The notes below the pieces were generated by a model. The model was not told the DNA's origin and ran no database searches. It was given only the letters and a program-made list of their open reading frames with translations. This document shows positions 24,851-33,182 of a stretch of DNA of 64,000 nt, piece by piece. Each line of letters opens with the position of its first letter. The first letter of the stretch is position 1. The translations under genes were made by a program, and so were the position numbers. Source of the stretch: Streptomyces sp. YS415 (GTDB lineage Bacteria > Actinomycetota > Actinomycetes > Streptomycetales > Streptomycetaceae); the NCBI RefSeq assembly GCF_023544665.1, contig NZ_JAMJFL010000023.1:57688-121687 (forward strand), written 5' to 3'.

Positions 24851-26422
24851 ATGGCAGTGATGCGTTCTACCCGGCGAAGACTGGCCGCGATCAGCGTGGC
24901 GGCCTCCGCGGTCCTGACCGCGGGCCTCGTCTCCGCCCTCCCCGCCGGCGCCGCCCCGACCGCCGACGAGGGCCGCGTCCAGTACGCGGGCGCGGCCAAC
25001 GCCGTGGCCGAGAGCTACATCGTGACCCTGAAGCCGGAGGCCCGCGCCGCTTCCGCCGAGGGCCGGGCGCTCGCCAAGAAGTACGGCGCCGACATCGAGC
25101 GCACCTACACCAAGGCGCTCAACGGCTACGCAGTCGACGCCTCCGCGGCCGAGGCGAAGAAGTTCGCCGCCGACCCGGCGGTCGCCTCCGTCGTGCAGAA
25201 CCGTACCTTCAGCATCACCGCGACCCAGCCGAACCCGCCCTCCTGGGGCCTGGACCGGGTCGACCAGCGCAACCTCCCGCTGAACAGCTCGTACACCTAC
25301 CCGGACACCGCCGGGCAGGGCGTGACCGCGTACGTCATCGACACCGGCGTCCGCATCACCCACAGCGACTTCGGCGGCCGTGCCTCCTACGGCTACGACG
25401 CCGTCGACAACGACAACACCGCCCAGGACGGCCACGGCCACGGCACGCACGTCGCGGGCACGGTCGCCGGCACCGCCTACGGCGTCGCCAAGAAGGCGCG
25501 GGTCGTCGGCGTCCGGGTGCTGAACAACTCCGGTTCCGGTACGACCGCGCAGGTCGTCGCCGGCATCGACTGGGTCGCCCGGAACGCCGTCAAGCCGGCC
25601 GTCGCCAACATGTCCCTCGGGGGCGGGGCGGACACCGCGATCGACACCGCGGTCCGCAACGCCATCGCCTCCGGCGTCACCTTCGCGGTGGCGGCGGGCA
25701 ACGAGTCCACGAACGCCTCGACCCGCTCCCCCGCCCGCGTGACGGAGGCCATCACGGTCGGCGCCACGACGTCGTCGGACGCCAGGGCCAGCTACTCCAA
25801 CTACGGCACGGTCCTCGACCTGTTCGCCCCGGGCTCGTCCATCACCTCGGCGTGGAGCACCAGCGACACCGCCACCAACACCATCTCCGGTACGTCGATG
25901 GCGACCCCGCACGTAGCGGGCGCGGCGGCGCTCCACCTGGCGGCCAACCCCGCGGCCACCCCCGCGCAGGTCGCCTCGGCCCTGACGACCGCGGCCACCC
26001 CGAACGTCGTCACCAGCCCCGGCACCGGCTCACCCAACCGGCTGCTCTACGTCGGCGGCGGCACCACCGACCCGCCCGGGCCGCGGTTCGAGAACACCGG
26101 TGACTACGCGATCAGCGACAACGCCACGGTCGAGTCCCCGGTGACCGTGTCCGGCGTCTCCGGCAACGCGCCCTCCGCGCTGGCGGTCCCGGTCACCATC
26201 GTGCACACCTACATCGGTGACCTCCAGGTCCAGCTGATCGCCCCCGACGGCACGGCCTACACGCTCAAGGCCTACGGCACCGGCGGCAGCGCGGACAACA
26301 TCAACACCACGTACACGGTGAACGCCTCCTCCGAGGCCGCCAACGGCACGTGGAAGCTCAGGGTCAGCGACAACGCCAATTACGACACCGGGCGGATCGA
26401 CGCCTGGGCGCTCCAGTTCTGA
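24851..26422 (+). CDS. Secreted S8 (subtilisin-like) serine protease with P-domain
   Basis: 523 residues. ATG 24851 follows GAGGAGG by 7 bases. Residues 1-35 are a signal peptide (basic start, hydrophobic core, cleavage near PAGAAP). An inhibitor I9 prodomain covers roughly 50-125. The peptidase S8 domain has the complete triad D164 (YVIDTGV), H200 (GHGTHVAG) and S349 (SGTSMATP), with the oxyanion asparagine N284 in AAGNE. A short linker (GGGTTDPPGPR) leads to a C-terminal proprotein-convertase P/homoB domain (about 412-523) ending in DAWALQF. It is secreted, self-processed and degrades extracellular protein. Monocistronic. Confidence 0.95.
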   Translation: MAVMRSTRRRLAAISVAASAVLTAGLVSALPAGAAPTADEGRVQYAGAANAVAESYIVTLKPEARAASAEGRALAKKYGADIERTYTKALNGYAVDASAAEAKKFAADPAVASVVQNRTFSITATQPNPPSWGLDRVDQRNLPLNSSYTYPDTAGQGVTAYVIDTGVRITHSDFGGRASYGYDAVDNDNTAQDGHGHGTHVAGTVAGTAYGVAKKARVVGVRVLNNSGSGTTAQVVAGIDWVARNAVKPAVANMSLGGGADTAIDTAVRNAIASGVTFAVAAGNESTNASTRSPARVTEAITVGATTSSDARASYSNYGTVLDLFAPGSSITSAWSTSDTATNTISGTSMATPHVAGAAALHLAANPAATPAQVASALTTAATPNVVTSPGTGSPNRLLYVGGGTTDPPGPRFENTGDYAISDNATVESPVTVSGVSGNAPSALAVPVTIVHTYIGDLQVQLIAPDGTAYTLKAYGTGGSADNINTTYTVNASSEAANGTWKLRVSDNANYDTGRIDAWALQF

Positions 26423-26681
26423 CGCTCTACCGATCGCCGCACTCGTCCTCGTCGCAAGGCCCGGGATCCGTCACCCGGCCGGCGACGGGGACGAGTCGCG
26501 TCTGCCGCCGCCCGAGTGCGCCCGCCGAGACAGCCCGATCAGCCGGTTGACCGACTGGATCGTCCCCTTTGCGACTCGCGTTCCGCCGCCGCCCCCACCG
26601 CGCTTACCATGCGCGTGCATTCCGTCGTACGTCAGTGCTGCGCCGCCCGGCCTCGCCGCCCGAACCAGGAGCACGGTCCTC

Positions 26682-27857
26682 GTGTCGATACCCCCGCCCC
26701 CTGGGCCCTACCAGCCACCAGGGCCCCAGGACCCCGCGGGACCCCAGGGGCCGTACCCGCCGGGCCCGTACGCGCCGTACCCCTACCACCCCTACCACCC
26801 CTACGGCCGCCCGGCGCCCGTGAACGGCGTCGCGATCGCCGCCCTGGTCCTCGGCATCCTCTGCTTCCTGCCGGCCGTCGGCCTGGTCCTCGGCCTGGTG
26901 GCGCTCGCGCAGATCAGGAAGAAGGGCGAGCGCGGCAGGGGAATGGCGATCGCCGGTTCCGTGCTGTCGTCGGTCGGGCTCGCGCTGTGGACGGTGACGC
27001 TGTCCACCGGGATCGCCTCCGACGTCTGGGAGGGCTTCAAGGACGCGGCGAGCGAGAACGGCACGGCCTACGCGCTCGCGAAGGGCGACTGCTTCGACTC
27101 CCCGTCCGGCTCCCTGGAGGGCGCCACCTACGACGTGGAGGAGGTGCCGTGCGCGGGCCGCCACGACGGGGAGGTGTTCGCCGTGATCACCCTGCCCGCC
27201 GGACGGTTCCCGGGCGACGACTCGGTGACCCGCACCGCCGAGGACGAGTGCTACGCGCTGGAAGCCGAGTACGCCATGGACCCCTGGGCCGTCCCGGACG
27301 ACGCGGGCGTCTCCTATCTCGTCCCGACCAGCCAGAGCTGGCGCTTCGGCGACCGCGAGATCACCTGCCTGTTCGGCAGCACCGAAGACAGGGGGACCCT
27401 CACCGGCTCGCTGCGCAACGACGAGACGACCCTCGACGCGGACCAACTCGCCTTCCTCAAGGCGATGAAGGCCGTGGATGACGTGCTCTACGAGGAGCCG
27501 GAGGACTACCCCGAGGACGACCTGCCGGTCAACCAGGACTGGGCGGCGGACGTCGAGGCCGTGCTCGGTGAGCAGGTCGAGGCCCTGGAGGGACACGGCT
27601 GGCCGTCCGCGGCCGAGGAGCCGGTCGACGATCTGGTCGCGGAGATGAAGGACGCCCGCACGGCCTGGGAGAAGGCGGCCACCACCGAGGACGCCGACAC
27701 CTTCTACGAGCACTACGAAGCCGGCTGGGAGTATGTCGACGGCCCCACCACCGTCACCGCGCGCGAGGCTCTGGGCCTCGCCACCACCGTGCCGTCCCAC
27801 GACGGGGAGTACGACACCGGGGGCGACGGCCCCGGCAGCGGGGAACTCGATGTGTGA
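26682..27857 (+). CDS. DUF4190 domain membrane protein
   Basis: 391 residues. GTG 26682 with AGGAG 10 bases upstream; the frame extends to 26547 but the proline-rich N-terminus typical of the family starts here. Residues 1-45 are Pro/Tyr/Gly-rich and cytoplasmic. Then comes the DUF4190 unit: a helix (NGVAIAALVLGILCFLPAVG), a short RKKGERGRG loop and a second helix. The rest is an acidic extracellular domain with Cys residues (GDCFD, VPCAG, DECYA, ITCLFG) that could form disulfides, as in septum-formation-like domains of actinobacterial membrane proteins. Function unknown. Confidence 0.78.
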   Translation: MSIPPPPGPYQPPGPQDPAGPQGPYPPGPYAPYPYHPYHPYGRPAPVNGVAIAALVLGILCFLPAVGLVLGLVALAQIRKKGERGRGMAIAGSVLSSVGLALWTVTLSTGIASDVWEGFKDAASENGTAYALAKGDCFDSPSGSLEGATYDVEEVPCAGRHDGEVFAVITLPAGRFPGDDSVTRTAEDECYALEAEYAMDPWAVPDDAGVSYLVPTSQSWRFGDREITCLFGSTEDRGTLTGSLRNDETTLDADQLAFLKAMKAVDDVLYEEPEDYPEDDLPVNQDWAADVEAVLGEQVEALEGHGWPSAAEEPVDDLVAEMKDARTAWEKAATTEDADTFYEHYEAGWEYVDGPTTVTAREALGLATTVPSHDGEYDTGGDGPGSGELDV

Positions 27858-28004
27858 TCGCGGCTATAGCGGGGAGAAAGTGCCTGCGTAAAGGGTGCTG
27901 TGGGCAGAAGTCATCACATCGAGTGATTCTCTGGCCTTTGCTTGCATGGCACAACCCACGGTTGCCACGCTGTTGCTGTCTGTACAACCTGATGGGAGCG
28001 GCCA

Positions 28005-28757
28005 GTGACATTCGGTGAGCAGCCGGCGTACCTGCGTGTCGCGGGTGATCTCCGCAAGAAGATCGCCGACGGTTCGCTGCCACCGCACACCCGCCTCCCG
28101 TCCCAGGCGCGGATCCGCGAGGAGTACGGCGTATCGGACACCGTCGCCCTGGAGGCGCGCAAGGTGCTGATGGCCGAGGGGCTGGTCGAGGGCCGCTCCG
28201 GCTCCGGGACGTATGTGCGCGAGCGGCCGGTGCCCCGCCGGATCGCCCGCTCCGGGTTCCGCCCCACCGGCGGGGCCACGCCGTTCCGGCAGGAGCAGGC
28301 CGACGGCGAGGCGCGCGGCACCTGGGAGTCCAGCAGCGAGCAGGCCGAGGCGAGCGTGGCGGTCGCCGAGCGGCTCGCCATCAAGCCCGGCGACCGGGTC
28401 ATGTGCACCCGCTATCTGTTCCGGGAGGCAGGCGAGGCGATGATGCTCTCCACCTCCTGGGAGCCCCTCGCGGTCACCGGCCGCACCCCGGTGATGCTGC
28501 CCGAGGAGGGCCCGCTCGGCGGCATGGGTGTCGTCGAGCGGATGCGCGCCATCGACGTCATCGTCGACAACGTCACCGAGGAGGTCGGCGCCCGCCCCGG
28601 CCTCGCCGAGGAACTGCACGCCCTCGGCGGTGTCCCCGGCCATGTCGTCGTCGTCATCCAGCGCACCTACTACGCCTCCGGCCGCCCCGTGGAGACTGCC
28701 GATGTGGTCGTCCCCGCCGACCGCTACCGCATCGCCTACCACCTGCCCGTGAAGTAG
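28005..28757 (+). CDS. GntR-family regulator (HutC type, UTRA domain)
   Basis: 250 residues from GTG 28005 (GGGAG 7 bases upstream). An N-terminal winged helix (residues 8-70, including RLPSQARIREEYGVSDTVALEARKVL and EGRSGSGTYV) precedes a UTRA effector-binding domain (about 95-245), the HutC/FadR-like arrangement. It binds DNA as a dimer and is released by a small ligand. In the 147 bases upstream a GTCTGTAC at 27978-27985 is one mismatch from a GTNTANAC-type half-palindromic HutC site and could be an auto-operator (low confidence). Confidence 0.9.
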   Translation: MTFGEQPAYLRVAGDLRKKIADGSLPPHTRLPSQARIREEYGVSDTVALEARKVLMAEGLVEGRSGSGTYVRERPVPRRIARSGFRPTGGATPFRQEQADGEARGTWESSSEQAEASVAVAERLAIKPGDRVMCTRYLFREAGEAMMLSTSWEPLAVTGRTPVMLPEEGPLGGMGVVERMRAIDVIVDNVTEEVGARPGLAEELHALGGVPGHVVVVIQRTYYASGRPVETADVVVPADRYRIAYHLPVK

Positions 28758-28996
28758 CGCACAACCCCGAGGCAGTTGCCCCCGGCACCGACCCAACCGG
28801 GGCCCCTTCCACGGGGGTTGGAATCTGGTCGTTCTCGCAGGTCGTCCCCGATGTGCCCGGTATGCCGCTGACTTGATGCGTCGGCGCGCACGGAGGGCGC
28901 ATTGGGCGACGTGCGCCCCCTGCGTCCTGGCCGGTTGCGTACCTCTTTGTGAAAAGCCGTATTCGCTCCGTAAAGGTTAGGCGTAGGCTCGGGCAT
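28758..28996 (+). other. Intergenic region between gntR-like gene and SPOR locus
   Basis: No credible gene. It contains an imperfect hairpin (CCAACC at about 28793 pairing with GGTTGG near 28820) that may end the GntR transcript. It also has a relatively AT-rich patch at 28945-28990 with TTGTGA (28947-28952), TAAAGG (28971-28976) and TAGGCT (28984-28989), which likely contains the promoter of the SPOR-like gene. Confidence 0.45.
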
Positions 28997-29086
28997 ATGC
29001 GGATTGCGGTTTCCTTAGCGGGCGGGGCACGGCACAGGCCGCGAGCGGGACTCGGGCCCGATGCGGGAAGGAGCGGCGGGGCGTGA
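28997..29086 (+). CDS. 29-codon leading frame with a TTA codon, probably leaderless
   Basis: ATG 28997 follows TAGGCT (28984-28989) by exactly 7 bases, so a transcript would begin at or next to the ATG. The frame encodes MRIAVSLAGGARHRPRAG then 11 more residues and ends TGA 29084-29086, sharing its last base with the ATG of the SPOR-like gene. Codon 7 is TTA, read in Streptomyces only by the bldA tRNA. There is no Shine-Dalgarno. It may be a regulatory upstream frame or chance; coding potential cannot be shown from sequence alone. Confidence 0.3.
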   Translation: MRIAVSLAGGARHRPRAGLGPDAGRSGGA

Positions 29087-29277
29087 TGAACGACAGCACG
29101 ATCACTCTTCCCTGGCTCGTCATACGACAGGACGACAACGGCAATCGGTACCGCGTGGGCCGGTACGCGACCCGGGCCGAGGCGCAGAAGATCGCGGACA
29201 GCCTCGACTCCCGCGGCCACAAGCAGCTCTACTGGGTCGAGCGCATCGCCCAGGGAGGCACCGAGACCGCCGACTGA
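29086..29277 (+). CDS. Small SPOR-like domain protein
   Basis: 63 residues. ATG 29086 is preferred to the adjacent GTG 29083; GAAGGAG lies at 29067-29073 with a GGCGGGG stretch nearer. The pattern WLVIRQDDNGNRYRVGRYATRAEAQKIADSLD (given in parts: WLVIRQDDNGNRYRVG, then RYATRAEAQKIADSLD) followed by a KQLYWVERI strand resembles one SPOR-like alpha/beta unit. No signal or membrane segment. The family is common in Streptomyces as a short stand-alone cytoplasmic protein; role unknown. It is followed at 33 bases by the Nudix gene. Confidence 0.75.
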   Translation: MNDSTITLPWLVIRQDDNGNRYRVGRYATRAEAQKIADSLDSRGHKQLYWVERIAQGGTETAD

Positions 29278-29302
29278 GGCGCGCCCGCGGTTCCCGTAGG
29301 CT
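29274..29302 (+). promoter_or_regulatory. Leaderless promoter of the Nudix gene
   Basis: CTGAGG (29274-29279), 17 bases, TAGGCT (29297-29302), then 7 bases to the ATG at 29310. No ribosome site precedes that ATG, so the mRNA probably starts at the initiation codon. Confidence 0.5.
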
Positions 29303-29309
29303 CCGGCGC

Positions 29310-29732
29310 ATGACGGAACCGATCGTGGTGGTGGGAGCCGCCCTCCTGGACGACTGCCGCCTCCTCGCCGCCCGCCGCAGCGCCCCGCCCGAGCTCGCCG
29401 GCCGCTGGGAACTCCCCGGCGGCAAGGTGGAACCGGGTGAGACCCCGCAGGCGGCCCTGGTCCGCGAACTGCGCGAGGAGCTCGGCGTGGAAACGGAACC
29501 GCTGGAGCGGGTCCCGGGCGAGTGGCCGCTGCGCGACCCGTACGTGCTGCACGTCTGGACGGCCCGCCTCCTCCCGGGCTCCCCGGCCCCGAAGCCGCTC
29601 CAGGACCACGACGGCCTGCGCTGGCTGACCCCCGCGGACCTGTGGACCGTGGAGTGGCTGACCCAGGACGCCCCCGCGGTGCAGGAAATCGAACGGCGAC
29701 TGAAGCGTGCCCAGGAGCGCGGAGCTTCCTGA
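29310..29732 (+). CDS. Nudix hydrolase (MutT-like)
   Basis: 140 residues from ATG 29310. The complete Nudix box occupies residues 38-60: G38, E44, R52-E53, E56-E57 and G59, matching GX5EX7REUXEEXGU. Flanking strands (VVVGAALLDD and RWELPGG) match the MutT / 8-oxo-dGTP-type subgroup. It hydrolyses nucleoside diphosphate derivatives, possibly cleaning oxidised dNTPs. The start lacks a Shine-Dalgarno but sits 7 bases after a TAGGCT -10, indicating leaderless translation. Confidence 0.92.
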   Translation: MTEPIVVVGAALLDDCRLLAARRSAPPELAGRWELPGGKVEPGETPQAALVRELREELGVETEPLERVPGEWPLRDPYVLHVWTARLLPGSPAPKPLQDHDGLRWLTPADLWTVEWLTQDAPAVQEIERRLKRAQERGAS

Positions 29733-29849
29733 AGGCGCGGCTCCGCCGCACGGGCACGACAAGCCGCACCGGCGATACAGCCTCGCAAAATTCGGGTATG
29801 TGCCCATTAACCCTGTGAAATAGGACACGCTGCCCGGGAAGTGATCGGT

Positions 29850-30242
29850 GTGATCGACACCGAAGGCGACTGCGTCGAGTGGACCTTCTCCGCCGAACCG
29901 GGCGCCGTGCGTGCCGCCCGCTCCGCCGTCCGCGGCCGACTGCACGACTGGGGCCTGGACTGCCTCACCGACATCGCGGCCCTCCTGGTCAGTGAACTGG
30001 TCACCAACGCCCTGCGGCACGCCACCGGCCCGATCGGCGTCCGCCTGGTCCGCCCCGCCAGGCTCGGCGTCCTGCTGGTCGAGGTCTCCGACCCGATCCC
30101 CGACTTCCCGCGCGAACGGATCGCGGCCCCCGAGGACGAGAGCGGCCGAGGCCTCCAGTTGGTCGCCCACTCCTCGCGCCGCTGGGGTACCCGCCCCGGG
30201 GGCGCCGGCAAGACGGTCTGGTTCGAGCTCGCGGTGCCCTGA
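29850..30242 (+). CDS. RsbW-like ATP-binding protein (HATPase_c)
   Basis: 130 residues from GTG 29850; GTG 29841 is in frame but GGGAA abuts it, whereas it is well spaced for 29850. The Bergerat fold is clear: N-box LLVSELVTNALRHA, G1-like VEVSDPIPD, and SGRGLQLVAHSSRRWGTR plus the terminal GKTVWFELAVP strand. Such single-domain proteins are anti-sigma-factor kinases or regulators of the RsbW type, abundant in Streptomyces. A very similar domain forms the C-terminus of the PP2C protein encoded next. Confidence 0.87.
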   Translation: MIDTEGDCVEWTFSAEPGAVRAARSAVRGRLHDWGLDCLTDIAALLVSELVTNALRHATGPIGVRLVRPARLGVLLVEVSDPIPDFPRERIAAPEDESGRGLQLVAHSSRRWGTRPGGAGKTVWFELAVP

Positions 30243-30500
30243 GACCCGTACGAACGCTGTACGGCCGACCCGGCCCTGTAGACGACTGGTTCAGGCCACT
30301 GGCGGTTGTCGGAGTCGGTGATTCGACTGCGTGTCGGCTGGTTAGAAGACTGGAAGTGTTTCCGCGGTCCGGTCCAAAAACGATCGGGAACGTGCTGTGA
30401 TCGTGAACACCGTGTTGTGCGGCGCCGTAGTGCTGGATACTGCGGGCAGCCGCCTCCGGTGACCGGTGCCGGACGCGGTGAGCTGGAGGGGACGGTTCGC
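30243..30500 (+). other. Intergenic region upstream of the PP2C regulator
   Basis: 258 bases, no gene. TTGTCGGAGTCGG (from 30307) and a GGTTAGAAGACTGG stretch are the only promoter-like parts I see. GGAGGGG at 30485-30491 is the ribosome site of the next gene. Confidence 0.35.
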
Positions 30501-33140
30501 GTGAGCGAGATACCAGCGAAGGCCACGGAGTCCGAGGACCCGTCGGGCGGCGCGAAGGCGGTGGCCGCGGCCGCCGACAGGGGCGCCGCAGCCGATGCCG
30601 CGCGCGCCTCCGGCGACGAACCGGCCTCCGACGGCATGTGGCAGAGCAGCCCGCCCGGCTCCATGTACGACTACATCCGGGTCGCCTCCTTCTCCATCGG
30701 CCCCGACGGTCTCGTCGAGCAGTGGAGCCTGCGCGCCGAGCAGCTCTTCGGCATCCCTGCCCAGCGCGCCGTCGGGATGGATCCCATCGCGGCGTTCATC
30801 GACCCCGACCGGCGCGAGCAGGGCCATCGCAAGATGGCCGAGATCCTGGACGGCCGGGAGTGGACCGGGGTCGTCCCCTTCCGCAAGCCGGACGAGGCGA
30901 CCGGCGGCCGGGGCGAGGAGGCGCTCGCCGAGGTCTACGTCATGCCGACGCGGACCGAGGAGGGCGAGAAGGCGGCCGTCTGCATCGTCGTCGACGTGCG
31001 CACCCTGCGCAGGATCGAGACCGACCTCGCCGCCTCGCAGGCCATATTCGGCCAATCTCCCTTCGGCTTCCTGCTGATCGACACCGACCTTCAGGTGCGC
31101 CGCGCCAACCAGCGGTTCGCCTCGCTCTTCGGCGGCACCCCCGACGACCATCGCGGCAAGGGCGTCCACGACTACCTGCCCAGGCCGGAGGCCGACCGGG
31201 TCACCGCCACCCTGCGCCGGGTCCTGGAGACCGGCGAGTCCATCACGGACATGCACGTCACCGGCTTCCTGCCCGGCTCCGACGAGCGCCGGCACTGGTC
31301 CGTCAACCTCTACCGGGTGCACAGCGGCTCGGGCCGGCCCATCGGCATCGCCTGGCTCGGCACCGACATCACCGCCCGCCGGGCCGCCGCCCGCGAGGCC
31401 GCCGCGGCACGGCGCAACCTCGCCCTGCTCAACGAGGCCGGTGCCCGGATCGGGAACTCCCTCGACCTGGAGACCACGGCCCGCGAACTGCTCGACGTCG
31501 TCGTTCCCGGCTTCTGCGACCTGGCCACGGTCGACCTCTACCAGGGCCTGCTGGCCGGCGACGAGACCCCGCCCGGGCTCGCCGACGGCAGTGCGGAACT
31601 GCGCCGGGTGGCCTTCGCCAGCGCGGTATCCGACGCGCCCTTCGTCGGCGGCGGCGCGGCGGTCGCGGTCGGCGCGGTCCACCACTACCCCTTCAACTCC
31701 CCGTGCGCGGACGCCCTGCGCACCGCCCGCCCGCGGTCCGTGCCCGCCGAGGAGGGCGGCCTCGTGCAGTCCACGCTGGCCGTGCCGATGGTCGCCCACG
31801 ACACCGTCGTAGGGCTCGCGCAGTTCTCCCGGACCAAGGGCAGCGAGCCCTTCGGGGACCGGGACCGGGATCTGGCGGTGGAGCTGGCGGCGCGGGCGGC
31901 GGTGTGCATCGACAACGCCCGGCTGTACCGCAGGGAGCACGAGCGGGCGCTGATGCTGCAACGGTCCCTGCTGCCGCCCGGCGACCCGGTCGCCTCCGGC
32001 CTGGACATCGCCTGCCGCTATCTGCCGGGGGCCTCCTCCGCGGACCGGCCGAGCGAGGTGGGCGGCGACTGGTTCGACGTGATCGAACTGCCGGGCCACC
32101 GGACGGCGTTGGTGGTCGGGGACGTGATGGGCCGCGGTCTGCGGGCCGCGGTGGCCATGGGCGAACTCCGCTCGGCCGTACGCACCTTGGCCCTGCTGGA
32201 CCTGGAACCGGCGGAAGTGCTCAGCGCGCTGGACGAGATCGCGCGGGGCCTCGGCGCGCCGGGAGGGGTCCAGCAGGCGACCCGCGCCGCCCGCCGCCCC
32301 CGCGAGGCCGACCTGTCCGAGGTGTACCTGGCGACCTGCGTGTACGCGGTCTACGACTCGGTGACCCGCCGCTGCACCTTCGCCAACGCGGGCCATCTGC
32401 CGCCCGTCCTGGTCGAGCCGGGCGAGGACGCGCTGATGCTGGACGTACCGCCGGGCATGCCGCTCGGTGTGGGCGGGGAGCCCTTCGAGGAGGTGGAGGT
32501 CGAACTCCCCGAAGGCGCGCTGCTGGCGCTCTACACGGATGGACTGGTCGAAAGTCGCGATCACCCCCTGGACGAGGGCCTGCAAGCCTTCGTCGGCGCC
32601 CTGACGGATCCTTCCAGCCCCCTGGAGGACGTCTGCGACCACGTCCTCAACACCCTCGACACCCACCACGGCGAGGACGACATCGCCCTGCTCATGGCCC
32701 GGGTCCAGGGTCTGCCCGCCGACTCGGTCGGCGACTGGACGCTGCCGCGCGAGCCGCGCAGCGTGGGCCGGGCCCGTGAGCACGCCCGCCGCCGGCTCCA
32801 GAGCTGGGACCTGGAGCCGCTGGTCGACACGGCGGAACTCCTGGTCAGCGAGCTGGTGACGAACGCCCTGCGCTACGGCGAGGGCGACATCCGTCTCCGC
32901 CTCCTCCTCGACCGCACCCTGGTCTGCGAGGTGTGGGACGCGGGCTTGGTCCAGCCCCGCCGCCGCAGGGCCCGTGACACGGACGAGGGCGGCCGGGGCC
33001 TGCAACTGGTGGGCCTGCTGAGCGCGGCCTGGGGCTCCCGCCGGACCCCCCGCGGCAAGACGGTCTGGTTCGAACTCCCGCTTCCCGACGGCGAAACAGG
33101 CCTCACGGACCCGGCGGAGGCCCTGCTGAGCCTCTTCTGA
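30501..33140 (+). CDS. PAS-PAS-GAF-PP2C(SpoIIE)-HATPase regulator
   Basis: 879 residues from GTG 30501 (GGAGGGG 9 bases upstream). Order of domains: an Ala-rich acidic start (1-50), PAS 1 (~60-165, FSIGPDGLVEQWSLRAEQLF), PAS 2 (~180-300, FGFLLIDTDLQVRRANQRF), GAF (~310-480) and a PP2C/SpoIIE phosphatase (~490-730) with metal-binding GGDWFDV, GDVMGRG and LYTDGLVESRD. The C-terminus is a HATPase_c domain (~745-865) with LLVSELVTNALRYG. These proteins dephosphorylate anti-anti-sigma factors and may phosphorylate them through the HATPase domain, linking sensed signals to sigma-factor release. No transmembrane helix, so a cytoplasmic sensor. Confidence 0.93.
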   Translation: MSEIPAKATESEDPSGGAKAVAAAADRGAAADAARASGDEPASDGMWQSSPPGSMYDYIRVASFSIGPDGLVEQWSLRAEQLFGIPAQRAVGMDPIAAFIDPDRREQGHRKMAEILDGREWTGVVPFRKPDEATGGRGEEALAEVYVMPTRTEEGEKAAVCIVVDVRTLRRIETDLAASQAIFGQSPFGFLLIDTDLQVRRANQRFASLFGGTPDDHRGKGVHDYLPRPEADRVTATLRRVLETGESITDMHVTGFLPGSDERRHWSVNLYRVHSGSGRPIGIAWLGTDITARRAAAREAAAARRNLALLNEAGARIGNSLDLETTARELLDVVVPGFCDLATVDLYQGLLAGDETPPGLADGSAELRRVAFASAVSDAPFVGGGAAVAVGAVHHYPFNSPCADALRTARPRSVPAEEGGLVQSTLAVPMVAHDTVVGLAQFSRTKGSEPFGDRDRDLAVELAARAAVCIDNARLYRREHERALMLQRSLLPPGDPVASGLDIACRYLPGASSADRPSEVGGDWFDVIELPGHRTALVVGDVMGRGLRAAVAMGELRSAVRTLALLDLEPAEVLSALDEIARGLGAPGGVQQATRAARRPREADLSEVYLATCVYAVYDSVTRRCTFANAGHLPPVLVEPGEDALMLDVPPGMPLGVGGEPFEEVEVELPEGALLALYTDGLVESRDHPLDEGLQAFVGALTDPSSPLEDVCDHVLNTLDTHHGEDDIALLMARVQGLPADSVGDWTLPREPRSVGRAREHARRRLQSWDLEPLVDTAELLVSELVTNALRYGEGDIRLRLLLDRTLVCEVWDAGLVQPRRRRARDTDEGGRGLQLVGLLSAAWGSRRTPRGKTVWFELPLPDGETGLTDPAEALLSLF

Positions 33141-33182
33141 CACTCACGCACGGGGGCCTGGTGTCGGGTCGTCGTGAGCCGG

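Noticed and set aside
30307..30330. TTGTCGGAG as a third damage-type promoter
   Set aside because: It differs from TTGTCRGTG in the conserved GTG part and no TANNNT follows at 8 bases.
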